A stretch of 64,000 nt of DNA from Ananas comosus (lineage: Eukaryota; Streptophyta; Magnoliopsida; Poales; Bromeliaceae), in NCBI RefSeq assembly GCF_001540865.1, contig NC_033628.1, positions 4,600,787 to 4,664,786 of the forward strand, read 5' to 3'. Below the pieces are notes generated by a model. It did no database searches, had not been told where the DNA came from, and saw only the letters and a program-made list of their open reading frames with translations. A program made the position numbers and the translations under genes. Within the stretch, counting starts at the first letter, position 1; the number at the start of each line of letters is the position of its first letter. Positions 33,605 to 44,952 of this stretch are shown here, piece by piece.

Positions 33605-34769
33605 GTTGATCTGAGTGGTCAGTCCTTGTGGTTCATTGAGCAGTATTTGCATATGTTTGAGAGGATGTCGATGTTGTCCCATCCTAGTTGGCCTGAGTGG
33701 TCGGTTCTTGTGCTTCTTTACAGTTGACGACCTATGCGGTCGATGGGCCCTGGGGGGCAGGATTGTCGGCTGGTTGCCGACGGTTGATCGCCCGATACTC
33801 GTCGCATTTCACGAACACCGGCGGTCTGATCCACCGCAATGAGTGTTTTTTTCCGGAAAAGTGATTGAATGGTGACAACCCGTGAGCCCTAGAGGGGTTA
33901 TATGCACTGGAGAGTATAGTGGCACTGGCTTGAGGTCTGCGGTGCTGACCAAGAGAGCATTGGTTTCAGATTGGGTACTTTTGGACTTCTTGACCGGTTG
34001 ACGCATATGTCTATAGTAGCAGTCGTTGCATGCATACTTACAGTTCTTACTTTATAGTTGTCTTACTACTATAGTAGATATTCATGTATGCTTTCTGTTC
34101 CAGTTACAGTAGCGGTAGCCGTTATTCAGTCTAGTTCCTACTTTCTTTCAGTTTATTGCTACTGTATTCAGTATATCTGCTCATCACCTTATACATCTCT
34201 TTCGTTTATTATTGTTCCTACTATATTTTCACTAACCGGTGTTGTTGTATAGCTCTTCCTGATCCGGTGAGTACTCCTCGCCTTCTTCGGCTTGCGGTAC
34301 CCACTGGGAGGGGAGACATGTTTACATGTTCTCACCTCCCCCACTATTTTTCAGGTATCGCGGGCGGTGAGGGTTGAGACTGGACGCGAGATACGTAGCG
34401 GTCGATAGAGCTTCCGACCCAGGTTATTCGGTTTAGTTCTACCCTTACTATTATGTTGATATAGCTTAGATAGTTTATATGGTTCAGTATATTTTATTAC
34501 ATTTGAAAATATGGGTTTTCATGAATGTAATAAATGGATTTGTGAATTTTGTGAGATGGAAAGGTTTTCTACCCCTCGTGGTAGTGTTTTTAAAGAATAA
34601 AGGTTTCTGTATAGGAACAGCTTTCAAAAGAATTTTCTGTAGATTTATGTTTAAATATTAAATGCAAATCTGTGATGTAAATGGTGAATGTATGAATGAA
34701 TAATTATTTCTATATTCACTTAGATGTGGTTGTATCCTGTTTGTACCGTTGTACTTGTGCGACGCCGTG

Positions 34770-34819
34770 CAAATACAGGGGAGACTCTGTCTGTGTGAAC
34801 AGTGGAATCCCTGTATTTG
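34770..34819 (+). other. LTR-A3 terminal stem-loop
   Basis: CAAATACAGGG (34,770-34,780) pairs with CCCTGTATTTG (34,809-34,819). The loop contains GAGACTCTGTCTGTG. It precedes TGGCGGATCTTGC. Confidence 0.7.
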
Positions 34820-37701
34820 TGGCGGATCTTGCATACTCTGGGGTCAGGTTTTCAAAAAAAAAATTTAGACGCTTTTTCCGCTGTGTTCAAATAAAAAGGG
34901 ACCCCGGGGCGTGACAGAAACATACAAGACATCTAATACAAAACGATAAATAAGGCAATAGAGGAAGAATATCTAAGAGTATTAGAGCAAAGTATATCTA
35001 CAAGCTACAATAAGGGAAAAGAACATAAAGCTCCACTATGTAAAAACATAAAGTAATACAATAGGAGTCCCAAAAATAAGAGCTAAACTAGGTACCTAGG
35101 TGGTCTCTATACATGGTACAAAATCTCTCTCACAGAAAAAAATACGAAAAGTAGAAAGTAACCACCTAGGAGCAAAAGCGAGCTCCGCTCTATCTAGCTA
35201 GCCGACACCCTTGCCGCGATCCCGTGCCTCCACCGGTGCCGAAGGCTCTGAAAGAAAATCATAAAACAGAGGGCGTGAGAACTATATATTAAATAATAGT
35301 TTCCAGTGGGCAATTACTGACTTCAATGAAAAGCGCTACTAGGCCCAAAAGCTACAAAAAAGGGGGTCAGTAGATAAATATAAGTAAGAGCGATAAGTAC
35401 AACGTGTAAATAAACAAGAATGCTTGCTTCCACAAGATATCTATACCTAGCATGATTTTGCTCAAGTAATAAAAGGCTACACTAGTATGAATGTACCAAA
35501 GTATCACTAGTATGATGTCCACAAGCTAAATAGTAAAGATGTTATTGTTTACTATTCTAGTCAATGTCCACATGGCATGATGAATGCTCAAAGTCAAATC
35601 TGAAGAGACCCGCCCGAAGGCTGTATGGCCCTGAGACCCACCCGTAAGCTGTCTGGCCGGTGCCGAGCCTAATGGCCCCGTGGTAGTCAACATCCCCACC
35701 CTAAGGATGAGCCTAGCCCACGGCAATCCACTTCGGCGCCCAATCCCGCACGGCGAATATGTACCGCGATGGCCATCTCCGGAGTGCCAGCTTGTAGGAA
35801 GCGACCCTCACAAGCATGTGCGAATGAGCACAATGGCAAGTAACCAAAAGATCCGTCTCAAGTACCAAGTCCTCATGTCTAACAACATGGAATACGTCAC
35901 ATCTCTCATAGGCCTATCTCTATGTCATCATGTCTCTAATATGGAATATAAAAAATGTCAATTGCCTATCACGAAGTCTCAGATAACAGTTTCATAGTTT
36001 GCTAGTCCAAGTGCCCCTTTATGATACTTTTGGTCTCTATGTCCAAGTATGATAATTATGTTCATAAATGCATAATTCTAATCATTTTCATCGTACGAGA
36101 CAAGTACCCAACTCGCAAAGAGAACCACTTCTCACATGCATGCAAAAACCCAGAACACCCTACTACATAGAGTGAAAATTTTATGATACATAAGGCATGC
36201 ATTTTAAGTGTTCTAAAATTCACATAAATTCTATTTAATATGAATATGCAATCAAATTGATGTTACGACAAGTATAGAATACATAGGGGTCATTTCTCCC
36301 CGATTTCATGAAGTCAAACCCACCACAACTCTTGCAACTCTTCGTAAGCTCCGACGAAGATACCCACTAGTCTCCTAGCACCCTAAAGATGTAGAAACAA
36401 GAGTCGAACGAACCTTACGAACAATACAGGGCTCAATCATTAACCATCTCAAGCTAAGGTGGAGAAAAACTCACCAATTGTGAAGGAAGCTCTCTCGATC
36501 TCCAAATGGGAGTTAGAGTCCTTCAAATCTAACCTAAACAACGGTTCTAAGCCAATCAATTGGGTCTCAAAGCCCTCAAATCGAAAATCCCCAAAATAAA
36601 TCCTAAATCTCAAAATCTAGGGTTTCATCTAGTTTAAAGCTCCAAAACTAGAATCTGGAGGAAGAAACTAACCACTTAGCTCTAGAATGCTCCAAACCAA
36701 GCTCAAAATCCTCAAGGGTTGAAGATTGATCTTCCACAAAGCTCCAACCACAAGCTCTAAGCCACCAAAGGTGAGAAACGAGGGAGAGGGAGATGCTTGC
36801 TCTCCTTCTACTCTTTCTTCTTCTTCTCCTTCTTCTTCTCTTTCTAGAGAGTGTAGAGAGAGTGTGAGGGAGAGAAATGATGGTGAGAGGGAGAGCAAAT
36901 GGCCCTAAAAGCCCTCTAAAGCAACAAAATCCACTTAGGTCCCTCAAAAATCCAACCTGTGCACTGCCCGGGTCTGGGCTGTTTTCGCCCAGAGGGACCG
37001 GTCCTCCCAACTGGGACCGGTCCCTCAGGACCCTCCTGCAGAACAAGCTCTCGGGAACCGGCCTCTTCCTGCCAGGGACCGGTTGCCTCAAGTCCTGCCG
37101 CAACACTATTCTGGGGATCTCCCACCAGGGACCGATCCCCGAGAGTGAAAACTCTCAAGACTTAGCCAAAATCCAGAATTTCGAACTTTTAGGTCGAAAT
37201 ACCGTCTACGGCCTTCCACCAAGTGTGGAAAAGCTTGGAATCCATATCAAACATTCGAACCTTGCAATTTGCACAAGTCCAGTGTGTTACATTCTCACAC
37301 CCACTTGTGGATCTTTTGCAGAGCCTTCAGTTGCTGCTGCTGCTGCTACTGATACTGATCGTGGGAAGGGTGTTGCGAGTTAGAGCCCTTCCTGACGAGT
37401 TACAGAGCTAGAGGAGTACCAGCTACAGATAGTTGTAGTTTTTTGGTCCTTATACATACTGATGTTGTAACTTGCTGAAGCGAGTGTTTTTGTATCTGGA
37501 TACTATATATGTATGTTAAACCAATGTTATATATGTGTTTTTCTTTTTAGCAGCTCTATATTACTAGTTGTAGTATTGTATGATTACAGGTACAGGTACA
37601 ACTATTGCTTTCTTATACATAAAAAATTTCTATATATACGGCGGGGCGGGTCTGTTAGCGTGCCCGGAAAAACGAGTAATCCAAGGCATGACAGATTAAG
37701 T

Positions 37702-37713
37702 TGGCATCAGAGC
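37702..37713 (+). other. Primer-binding site of element B3
   Basis: TGGCATCAGAGC lies 8 nt after the LTR end (GACA gattaagt). It differs from the canonical initiator tRNA-Met complement TGGTATCAGAGC by one C-for-T change. It confirms that 37,297-37,693 closes a 5' LTR. Confidence 0.75.
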
Positions 37714-38047
37714 TTAGCATTTGGTTGTTGGGACCTAGGAACCTTAAGTTTGGCAAACCTTAGGAGGATAAGACGCGAGAGGCGTGATTTATCGCGAAAA
37801 TCAATGATTGATTAGTTTTAACTCTTCCTAGAGTGGAGTGAGTGACTGAAGAAGTGTCTGTTTCGGCCAAGAAAATTTTAGCGGCTGCAGACGACATAAT
37901 TTTAAGGAGAAACAGGGCCTTCTAGACTTTCGTTTGATTGGGTCGAGAGTATTTGTATTTTTGTATCTGACCCTGATTTCTTTTCATGCAGCTACGTACC
38001 GACGCCGACGTTGACCGCCGACCAGGGATCGCGCCGCACCTCCTGAG

Positions 38048-39199
38048 ATGCCTGAATAGGCAGAGCCGAGTGCACGACCAGAGGCGAGCGCACCCCTTGA
38101 TCTGAGGGATCAGTTGGCTGCCCTAACTGAGGTGACGAGGCAGCAGGGGGCGTTGTTGTAGAGGATATGCGAGACATTTGTTCCGTCGCCGAGCGCAGTA
38201 CCGAGAGCATCAGAGTAGGCAACTCCACGCCCGACTACTCCAGTTACAACACCAGCCGCAGCTGTATCTCCACCAGTGGCAGTTCCCATAGCGCCAGTTG
38301 CATCTTCTGGAGAGGCGTTACAAATAACTAAGGCTGAGCAGGAGCGGATGACCGAGAGGCTGGCTCGTTTTCACTGTTTTGATCCGCCGACCTATGACGG
38401 CAGCTGCACGGAGCCCTGAGTTGTAGAGGGCTGGGTCAGCGCGATGGAGAAGTTATTTGAGGATTTGTTTATTCCTGAGTGGGAGTAGGTACACTTGGGA
38501 GTTCACTGCTTTGCCGACAATGCACATACTTTGTGGAGGAGGATGAGAATAGACCGAGGGTTAGTGGCATTGCAGATGAGATAGGATGAGTTCTGTGGAA
38601 TGCTGTATGGGATATATTTTCCCAACAGTGTGAAGCAGAAGCTCGAGGAGGACCTGAAGAGGCTTCAGCAGGGGGAGCGATCAGCTCAGGAGTACATCCG
38701 TGAGTTTACTCGACTCCTGAACTGTGTTCCATTTGTAGCCAGAGATTAGGCACGCAGGGTGTATCTTTTTTAGCGATGATTGAGATCAAAGATTTTCAGG
38801 TTTATACAGGCGCAGAGGTTGAGAACCTTGGACGCGTCTATGGAGCAGGTTTTGTGGGTAGAGAGAGGTGATGCATCTATTCGGGAGCAGACCCAGAGAC
38901 CGGTGTAGAGTCAGGACAGGAAGCGCCCCTTTTCAGATGACGGAGGATAGTCGAGCAGCAGACGTTCACCGAGGCCTCCACGATCACGTTCTCAGAGTCG
39001 TGGGTCTTCAGGGCGTCAGCGTCCAGAGGATCTCGTCAGTAGGGGCAGTCACAGAGGACTCCACAGTGTGTTATTTGTGGGGGCCACATTGGCCCCGACA
39101 GTGTAAGCAGAGAGAGGGCCGCTGTTTTACTTGTGGTCAGTCAGGACATATAAGATCAGCTTGTCCCCGAGCAACATCACCTGTACCATCGACAGCGTA
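38048..39199 (+). pseudogene. Ty3/gypsy gag pseudogene
   Basis: From an ATG at 38,048 the frame reads a Pro/Ala-rich N-terminus, then EQERMTERLARFHCFDPPTY and VEGWVSAMEKLFEDL, typical of the Retrotrans_gag capsid domain, then KQKLEEDLKRLQQGERSAQE and YIREFTRLLN. A CCHC zinc knuckle, CFTCGQSGHIRSAC (39,123-39,164), ends it. At least eight in-frame stops are present, many at TGG-to-TAG or CAG-to-TAG positions, plus shifts near 38,760 and 39,080. The capsid fold would package element RNA in the cytoplasm; this copy cannot be translated whole. The sequence leads into LTR sequence about 50 bp after the knuckle, so no pol follows. Confidence 0.85.
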
Positions 39200-39246
39200 A
39201 GCGCAGCCAGCACCTCAGCAGTCTGAATTGGAGCAGCATCACCAGC

Positions 39247-40416
39247 ATATTTAGTAGCTTGATTTGTTTATTTACTGTGTTCCTAAATCTGAATTTGAAC
39301 TTAGAATATTAGTTAAATTATATATGTTAGACTTAAAATTGACTTAGGAGAAAACTAGCGATTTTATACCGTCATTTGCTAAAACTACCAGATTTAGCTC
39401 TAGGAGTCCTAATTTGTTTATATCGCCGGAGTTTGTGGACGGTGGATACTCTGATTAGTATAGAATGCATTTACGCTCGTGTTAGGATGTCGAGCTTATT
39501 TTTACAGCAGTATTTAGACTGTTATGACCTGTCAGGTGCCATTGAGGTTGACGATGGATCCAGATTGCTATTTTTACATCAGATTGTGCCGATGGCAAGT
39601 GAGTTTAGTTGTTAGACCCTGTTTTTCTGGATTATAACCTGTGAGAGCCTGATTGAGTTCGGCAGAGATACGCTTGCATACTCGGTTAGGTAGCGCCCAC
39701 GAGTGCCACTCCGGAGTCGGGCTTAGTGCGTTTGCGTTGGTGTCGTTGTGTCCTGGTTGGACTCGCTCTCCACTGACTACCCAGAGTGGTGGTTGTTAGT
39801 GTAGCTTCGATAGGCGGGACGAGTGTATTCACAGTCCCTAGTGAGATTCGGTCAGAGATTGCATTGTTTTACAGATAGTTAGTGTTGGATCATGATAGTA
39901 TAGTGGCATATACCTGTAAATTGTTTTCAGTTTCTTTACTATCATTGAATATACCTTCTGTAGACTTAGTGAGTGAGCCGTTGAGATCAGTAGTGGCACC
40001 CACTGAGGACTACTTCTTTTTGCAGTAGTTCTCACACCTAGTTGTGGATCTTTTGCAGAGCCTTCGGTTGCGGCTGCTGCTACTACTGATACTGATCGTG
40101 AAAAGGGTGTTGCAAGTTAGAGCCCTTCCTGACGAGTTACAGAGCTAGAGGAGTACCAGCTACAGGTAGTTGTAGTTTTTGGGTTCTTATACATACTGAT
40201 GTTGTAACTCGTTGGAGCGAGTGTTTTTGTATCTGGATACTATGTATATACCAATGTTATATATATGTTTTCTTTTTAGCAGCTCTATACTACTGGTTGT
40301 CGTATTGTATGATTACAAATATAGATACAGCTATCGCTTCGTATACAAGTAAAATTTCTATGTATACGGCGGGTCTGTTAGCGTGCCCGGAAAAATGAGT
40401 AATCCGGAACGTGACA
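39247..40416 (+). mobile_element. Family B 3' LTR, 5'-truncated
   Basis: From TTTAGTAGCTTGATTTG onward this follows LTR-B3 (30,908-31,697 and 37,297-37,693) to the end AATCCGGAACGTGACA. It lacks roughly the first 1.2 kb. Because it is uninterrupted, it supplies the reference for the insertion point in the 5' LTR. The terminal stem-loop at 40,340-40,368 has perfect CGTATAC/GTATACG arms. Confidence 0.85.
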
Positions 40417-42086
40417 GTTTACATCAAACTATAAAATTTAAATTAAATTTTAATTTAATTTAAAATTTGTAAATTAGATTTGAAATGCTTGATTGAATTT
40501 TAATTTTTAATTCAAGTTCAGATTAAAATTTAAAATTATAAATTTAATTTCTAAATTTAAACTTTTATATTTTAAATAAAAAATAAGGTTAAAAAATTAA
40601 ATTTAATTTGAGCAAAGATCCACCACTCCATCCGGATTCAACTTTCAAATCGGCATACTAGGCCGGAATGGAAAAGGGGGTGCTTGGGGGATTCCTAATC
40701 TACTCGGGAATCAGAATTAGAATAGTACTCCTGCGGAACAAACATGTACAAATGGAATCGTGCATTCTGATTTCGTTTCCTCGGTGAAAAATGGGCGAAC
40801 CAAACACGCCTCCTGATGATACATTGTATTTTAATTCTATACTTTCAAGAAAAAAATTGGAGGAAGCTAAAAGCGATGGTGAATAATTACCTGCATATAT
40901 TATGTGATCGCCGCATATTACGTGGCGATCCATTTATTGTATTGTTTAATATTCTGCACTATTCTTCGACTTAGACTTAGCAAAATTTAAGACTTAACAA
41001 AATTTATGAAAATGTGGCAGTAGAAGCTTAAAGAAAGTGAATGAATTACCGTATTTAAAAAAAGTAAATTATTTATTACTTGTAGGAGATTATGTAAATT
41101 TTATAATGAAAAACAACACACTTNTTTTTTTTTTTTTTTTTTTTTTTTTTTTGTGGTTTACCGTTTTTGTGTTTTATGCTACCTCACGCATGACAGAAAT
41201 ATATTTACTTTTTGCAATAAAAATTTTAGATGCCTATATTTGTAATTAAAAACCTTTGTAGGCTTAGAAACCCTTGAGACGAACCAGGAGTGTAGTGTGA
41301 CGGACCTGGACCTGGAGCCTTGCGAGGCGGATAAGGTAATGAATTCTTGGTCTCCCATGTCATTACGGACAATCTTGGTCATCTGCCCTTCATCTAGGCA
41401 CTTTTAGGCTGATTTAGACTCAGATGATAACCTATTCAATGTAAAATTTTATTTATTTTATTCTTAAAAATTGACTTCAAAACTGTACCCGCTTCTCCTA
41501 TCCGGATCTAAACATTTGATCTCAATCCTGACTTACAATTACAATAAAACACTCTCGTACCAAATAAAATTTTACCGAGTAACTTATTCCAGCATCCAAT
41601 CCCTTAATAAAGCTTGTTATTTTGAGAGTTTAATAATCATATTCTGTAGAAACTGACTATCAAAAGAAATGATTGATGAGGATATAAACTAACCAGCGGT
41701 GCACAAGCGACCGCAGAGCAGGATGCCGAAGCATGCAGAGCACCTCGTCTCACCACTTGAATGAAACTTAAAAACATAACTCCATTTGCTTTTGAAAAGC
41801 CTACATACGCAAATTATTCTACCTGCAAAAAGTATTACATCAGAAATAAAACACCCGAAAGCACTACTTGCGCCCAAAACTTTTTCCTCCAATCCTATTT
41901 TTAGGCAGAAACAAAGAACACCCCCCTCCCCCCAATCCAATTATTTTCTTCATTCACTGCTTGGCCACAAAGGATTTTATAATTCTAACAATAACAAGGT
42001 GATAGGAATAAAGAGGACGGTCATTCAGCTGCTAAAGAATTACAATATGAGCTTATGGTACACGAACTGATGACGATCTAAAAGGT
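40417..42086. other. Gene 3' flank, AT-rich, no firm gene
   Basis: 40,417-40,600 is AT-rich DNA like 29,440-29,698. 40,640-40,820 ends GAACCAAACACGCCTCC, which looks like a MITE end; its partner was not found. 41,125-41,152 is poly-T. 41,200-42,086 should hold the 3' UTR or last intron of the RBM39-like gene. A minus frame at 41,689-41,940 has no recognisable domain. Confidence 0.4.
41124..41152. repeat. Poly-T run with an ambiguous base
   Basis: One N at 41,124 followed by about 28 T. This is probably a sequencing or assembly uncertainty at a homopolymer. Run length should not be trusted. Confidence 0.85.
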
Positions 42087-42191
42087 CTAGTCAAAGTTAT
42101 TAAGTTGGTGAAAAAGCATTAACACATGGCTTGTTGCTACATAGAAAATCAAGTAAAGCATACCCAACAGCTCTCTCTCATAGGCAGCACC
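42087..42191 (-). other. Candidate last coding exon of the RBM39-like gene
   Basis: After a weak acceptor (CACTGAG|GGT) the correct phase gives GAAYERELLG and further residues to TAG at 42,087. The YE near the start is faintly like the TEAYEAKFPE-type tail of plant homologues, but KFP is missing. Other in-phase options are acceptors at 42,044 (LNDRPL, 24 codons) and 41,832 (VE then stop), or reading through the donor. None is convincing. Confidence 0.25.
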
Positions 42192-42404
42192 CTCAGTGGG
42201 TGCAGACAAATGTCCATTTAGCAGAGTATGTTACAAGAAAGCCATTTCAAAAAGAAAAGAAAATCTTCGTTTAGCTTCCGCTCAGAAACTTTGCCTCGTA
42301 GTATTGTGGAGACTGCGAAAAAAGAGTAAAGGTAAAAACTCATTCAGAAAACTAGTACTGCAGCAGCAAATATCAGACAGTAAAAATGCTAGAATAGCTT
42401 TTAC

Positions 42405-42519
42405 CAGATAACTTGCTGTGATCATCTTTCCAGCAAACCACCTCCCATGGAGCGCCCGCTGTGCATTCATGGCCGAGGATGCACTATCAAACCGTAGATA
42501 AACAAAGCCAGCACTGTTT
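42405..42519 (-). CDS. RBM39: RBM39-like exon: UHM RNP1 and RXF motif
   Basis: Encodes NSAGFVYLRFDSASSAMNAQ, RALHGRWFAGKMITASYL. A donor-like CTG|GTAAAA follows. If it is read through, the frame stays open for 40 more codons. Confidence 0.92.
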
Positions 42520-44918
42520 CTGCTCTCCACATTAAAAAGAACATGGTGAAACAAAACAGTCTACAGTAGGGTGCAGGGAAAAAAAAAATCACTACTAATT
42601 CTCGGCAAAGGACATATATTTCCTTTAAACTACCCTAGTTCATCAACAGAAAAGTTATTGGAGTACCCAAAGAAAGGGGGTAAGAAGAGTCTGACTAGAG
42701 CGTGGTACAGTTTAGCCTACGGCAAAGAAACATTGGATTTTCTTTGTGATTCTGCGTCTATATAAGACCATACACGCTTGCATTAAGTTTCTTAGCTACT
42801 TGTTTGCAAATATTTGTTCAATTTCATAAGATTAAATCAGCCACCTGTAGCATAATATCATATACAAATAACAAAACTTGCCTCCCGTCTAGCCCTTAGC
42901 TATCATAGACAAACCAAATTGAAGGACCAAAGGATTATCTACAGGGTTCAATCCTCTAAATTCAAATTCACAAAAAAAGATCCAGCAAGACAACCTTCCC
43001 CTTGCGCCTAAAAGGTCACTAGAACATAACGAAATCCAAGTATATTTCATTCCATATCTGCCGGGCGGTCATCATTGCCATTTCTTGTTATCATTAGAAG
43101 GATTTGGAGAGATTCCAAGGCCAATTCTAGTTTTATCTAGTACTCTATTTACAAATAAGGGAACCCACGTGTCATAAAAAGGGATTTGCATTTCTTGTAT
43201 GTCTTAACATCTAAAACAATAAAAAAGAAGCTGAATAAGGACATAATTCTCATTTTGTAATATAATGAGACCGAATGCCAACGTGATTCTAGCCAGCTAG
43301 TGAGGCATGTATCATGATGAACATGTACAGAGCAGGGTAACACAGGAACATACGTGGTAGCTCAAACCTTGAAAATGACTCCAAGGTTACATCTTACTTT
43401 TCTAATAAATGAAAGCGCTTAGGCAGCAAACAGGAATACTAGAATAAGTTGATGAAGAAATTATAAACTCAGAAAAGGAACTACTGTTTTCAAACACAAA
43501 AGACTTTGTAAGGACAGAGCACCGCTTAAAATAAAGTATGAGGTAAATAAAGGGATAGGAATGAAAACCAATCCCACAATCTCAAAATAATAGTACCGAA
43601 TATTTTCTTATTTTTGTTCCAGATATATAAGATGTCAAAACAGGACGAGATACTGTAAAAGAGTCTCAAACTCAATATACCTTACACTTTGTGTGCAACA
43701 TGTGATGAAATTTAACGAAGATAGAGCAAGGGAGCTAGAAAGCACCTAAAATAACAGTTATGACCAAAAACACTTGGCATCAGAATACAAAATACAGCTT
43801 GAGGTACAAAGTAAGAGAAGCAAGATCTTTTTAGGTTAAAACAAGGCTTTATCCTGATGTCATCTTATTGTAAATGACACTGAAAGAAGCTAGAGAAGTG
43901 CAGTTGTACTCAGCTAGAGAAGTGCAGTTGTACTTTCAAGTTAATGCTTATAAAAAAGTTGAGTTCCGCAGAAAAACAGAGAGAATAATATATGGCTATA
44001 ACCGGAAACAAGCATAACCAACTGATGTTTAATCTTTGCAGTATTAGCAAATCATCTAGAAGAAATTGAACACATAAAGAAGCAACTCTGACTTACTTGT
44101 CCACAAAAATGTGCTTCACTGTGCCAAATTTGGAACATTCCTCTGAAACATCATCTTTAATATCTAAATCAAAATCAGGTTCCGTCTGCAAAGAAAAGTG
44201 TGCATAGAAACCTTCAGTTCAGAAAAGCAGATTTAGACACATAAAACGCAGAGATAAGAGCTTTAAAACCAACCAACCTCCACACTTGGATCGAACATAT
44301 TCTTCAGCAACAAGCATTCACTAGGAACAGCAGACTCGACAGAAGGCATGCTAAGGCTTGGAACTGGAAGAAGACCTGAAGCAGGTACTCCTCCAATAGG
44401 AGGCACAGTGGTTGGTAGAAATGGATTAGCCAGTGGAGGAGCACCAAGAACTGATGCAGCAGGCAGAGGAAGCGCAGCAGTATTGGCCGCAGGAGCAACA
44501 AGCCCACTAGTCATGCTGCAGATAAAGCAACAATGTAAAAAAGCATGACCTCAAAACTGGTGTTTGCAAGAGAAAAGAAAAGGGTAAAATATGTACTATA
44601 AATATATAAACTATCCCAATAACAAGAATGGGACCTCGAACTTTTCACTTGAACAATGTTAATCCCTGAATATCCATATATATTGCACTTTGGTCCCAGA
44701 CCATCACAAAGAAATCTAATATATATTGCACTTATTCTGGTTTACTTCAAACAGCTTTAGAATGCCATGCTCCAATAAACTTGCATTTTCTGAGGATCAA
44801 AGAGACAAAGACAAAACTGCAATACATGTGAAAGTCTAAAGATTAAAGTGTTCAAGTAGAGAAACCAAGTTGTTATATCAGAATAGTAAAGGGGCTATCA
44901 ATATATTTTACCCTCCAA

Positions 44919-44952
<34 letters not shown>

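Larger units (their letters stand above)
31764..34916 (+). mobile_element. Solo LTR, family A (copy A3)
   Basis: Begins TGTAAGGACTGAGATTTTG, ends GGGACCCCGGGGCGTGACA, 3,153 bp, with a perfect GAAAC duplication (31,759-31,763 and 34,917-34,921). It is the innermost and therefore youngest layer of the A-in-C-in-B nest. It contains a TATA and inverted telo-box promoter (32,583-32,626), a GC-rich leader (about 32,690-33,210), hairpin 1 (33,301-33,347) and the terminal stem-loop (34,770-34,819). The GC-rich frames around 32,800-33,290 are not shared with the other copies. Confidence 0.92.
31698..37291 (-). mobile_element. Family C LTR (copy C2) nested in LTR-B3
   Basis: Begins TGTCACTCCCCGGGAGCC (31,698) and ends CCAGTGTGTTACA (37,291), flanked by a perfect TTCTC duplication (31,693-31,697 and 37,292-37,296). 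It is itself split by a family A solo LTR. The remaining sequence, 31,698-31,763 plus 34,922-37,291, is about 2.4 kb and parallels copy C1 throughout: AGTTTCCAGTGGGCAATTAC, CATCTCCGGAGTGCCAGC, the C/T leader and GGGACCGGTCC palindromes (36,990-37,140). No genes are present. Confidence 0.9.
29699..40416 (+). mobile_element. Ty3/gypsy-like element, family B (copy B3), truncated
   Basis: 5' LTR: 29,699-31,697 plus 37,297-37,693, about 2.4 kb once the nested insertion is removed. It is followed by a primer-binding site (37,702) and a gag pseudogene (38,048-39,199). At about 39,247 the interior jumps straight into the middle of a second family B LTR (39,247-40,416), so pol and the start of the 3' LTR are deleted. 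The outer flanks (TATAG before 29,699, GTTTA after 40,416) do not match, which suggests rearrangement or deletion. The gag style (FDPPTYDG and a CCHC knuckle) is of the Ty3/gypsy chromovirus type. Confidence 0.78.

Noticed and set aside
29694..40421. 5-bp target duplication around the whole of element B3
   Set aside because: TATAG and GTTTA do not match, so no duplication is claimed.
1..41000. Reverse transcriptase, RNase H or integrase domains
   Set aside because: No frame or broken frame with their motifs was found. The LTR elements here keep at most gag.
41689..41940. 83-codon minus-strand frame near the gene 3' end
   Set aside because: No recognisable domain, not in phase as an obvious continuation, and it spans likely intron or UTR sequence.
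44263..44514. Separate small gene starting at an ATG near 44,514
   Set aside because: It is an internal exon of the RBM39-like gene with good splice sites on both sides.
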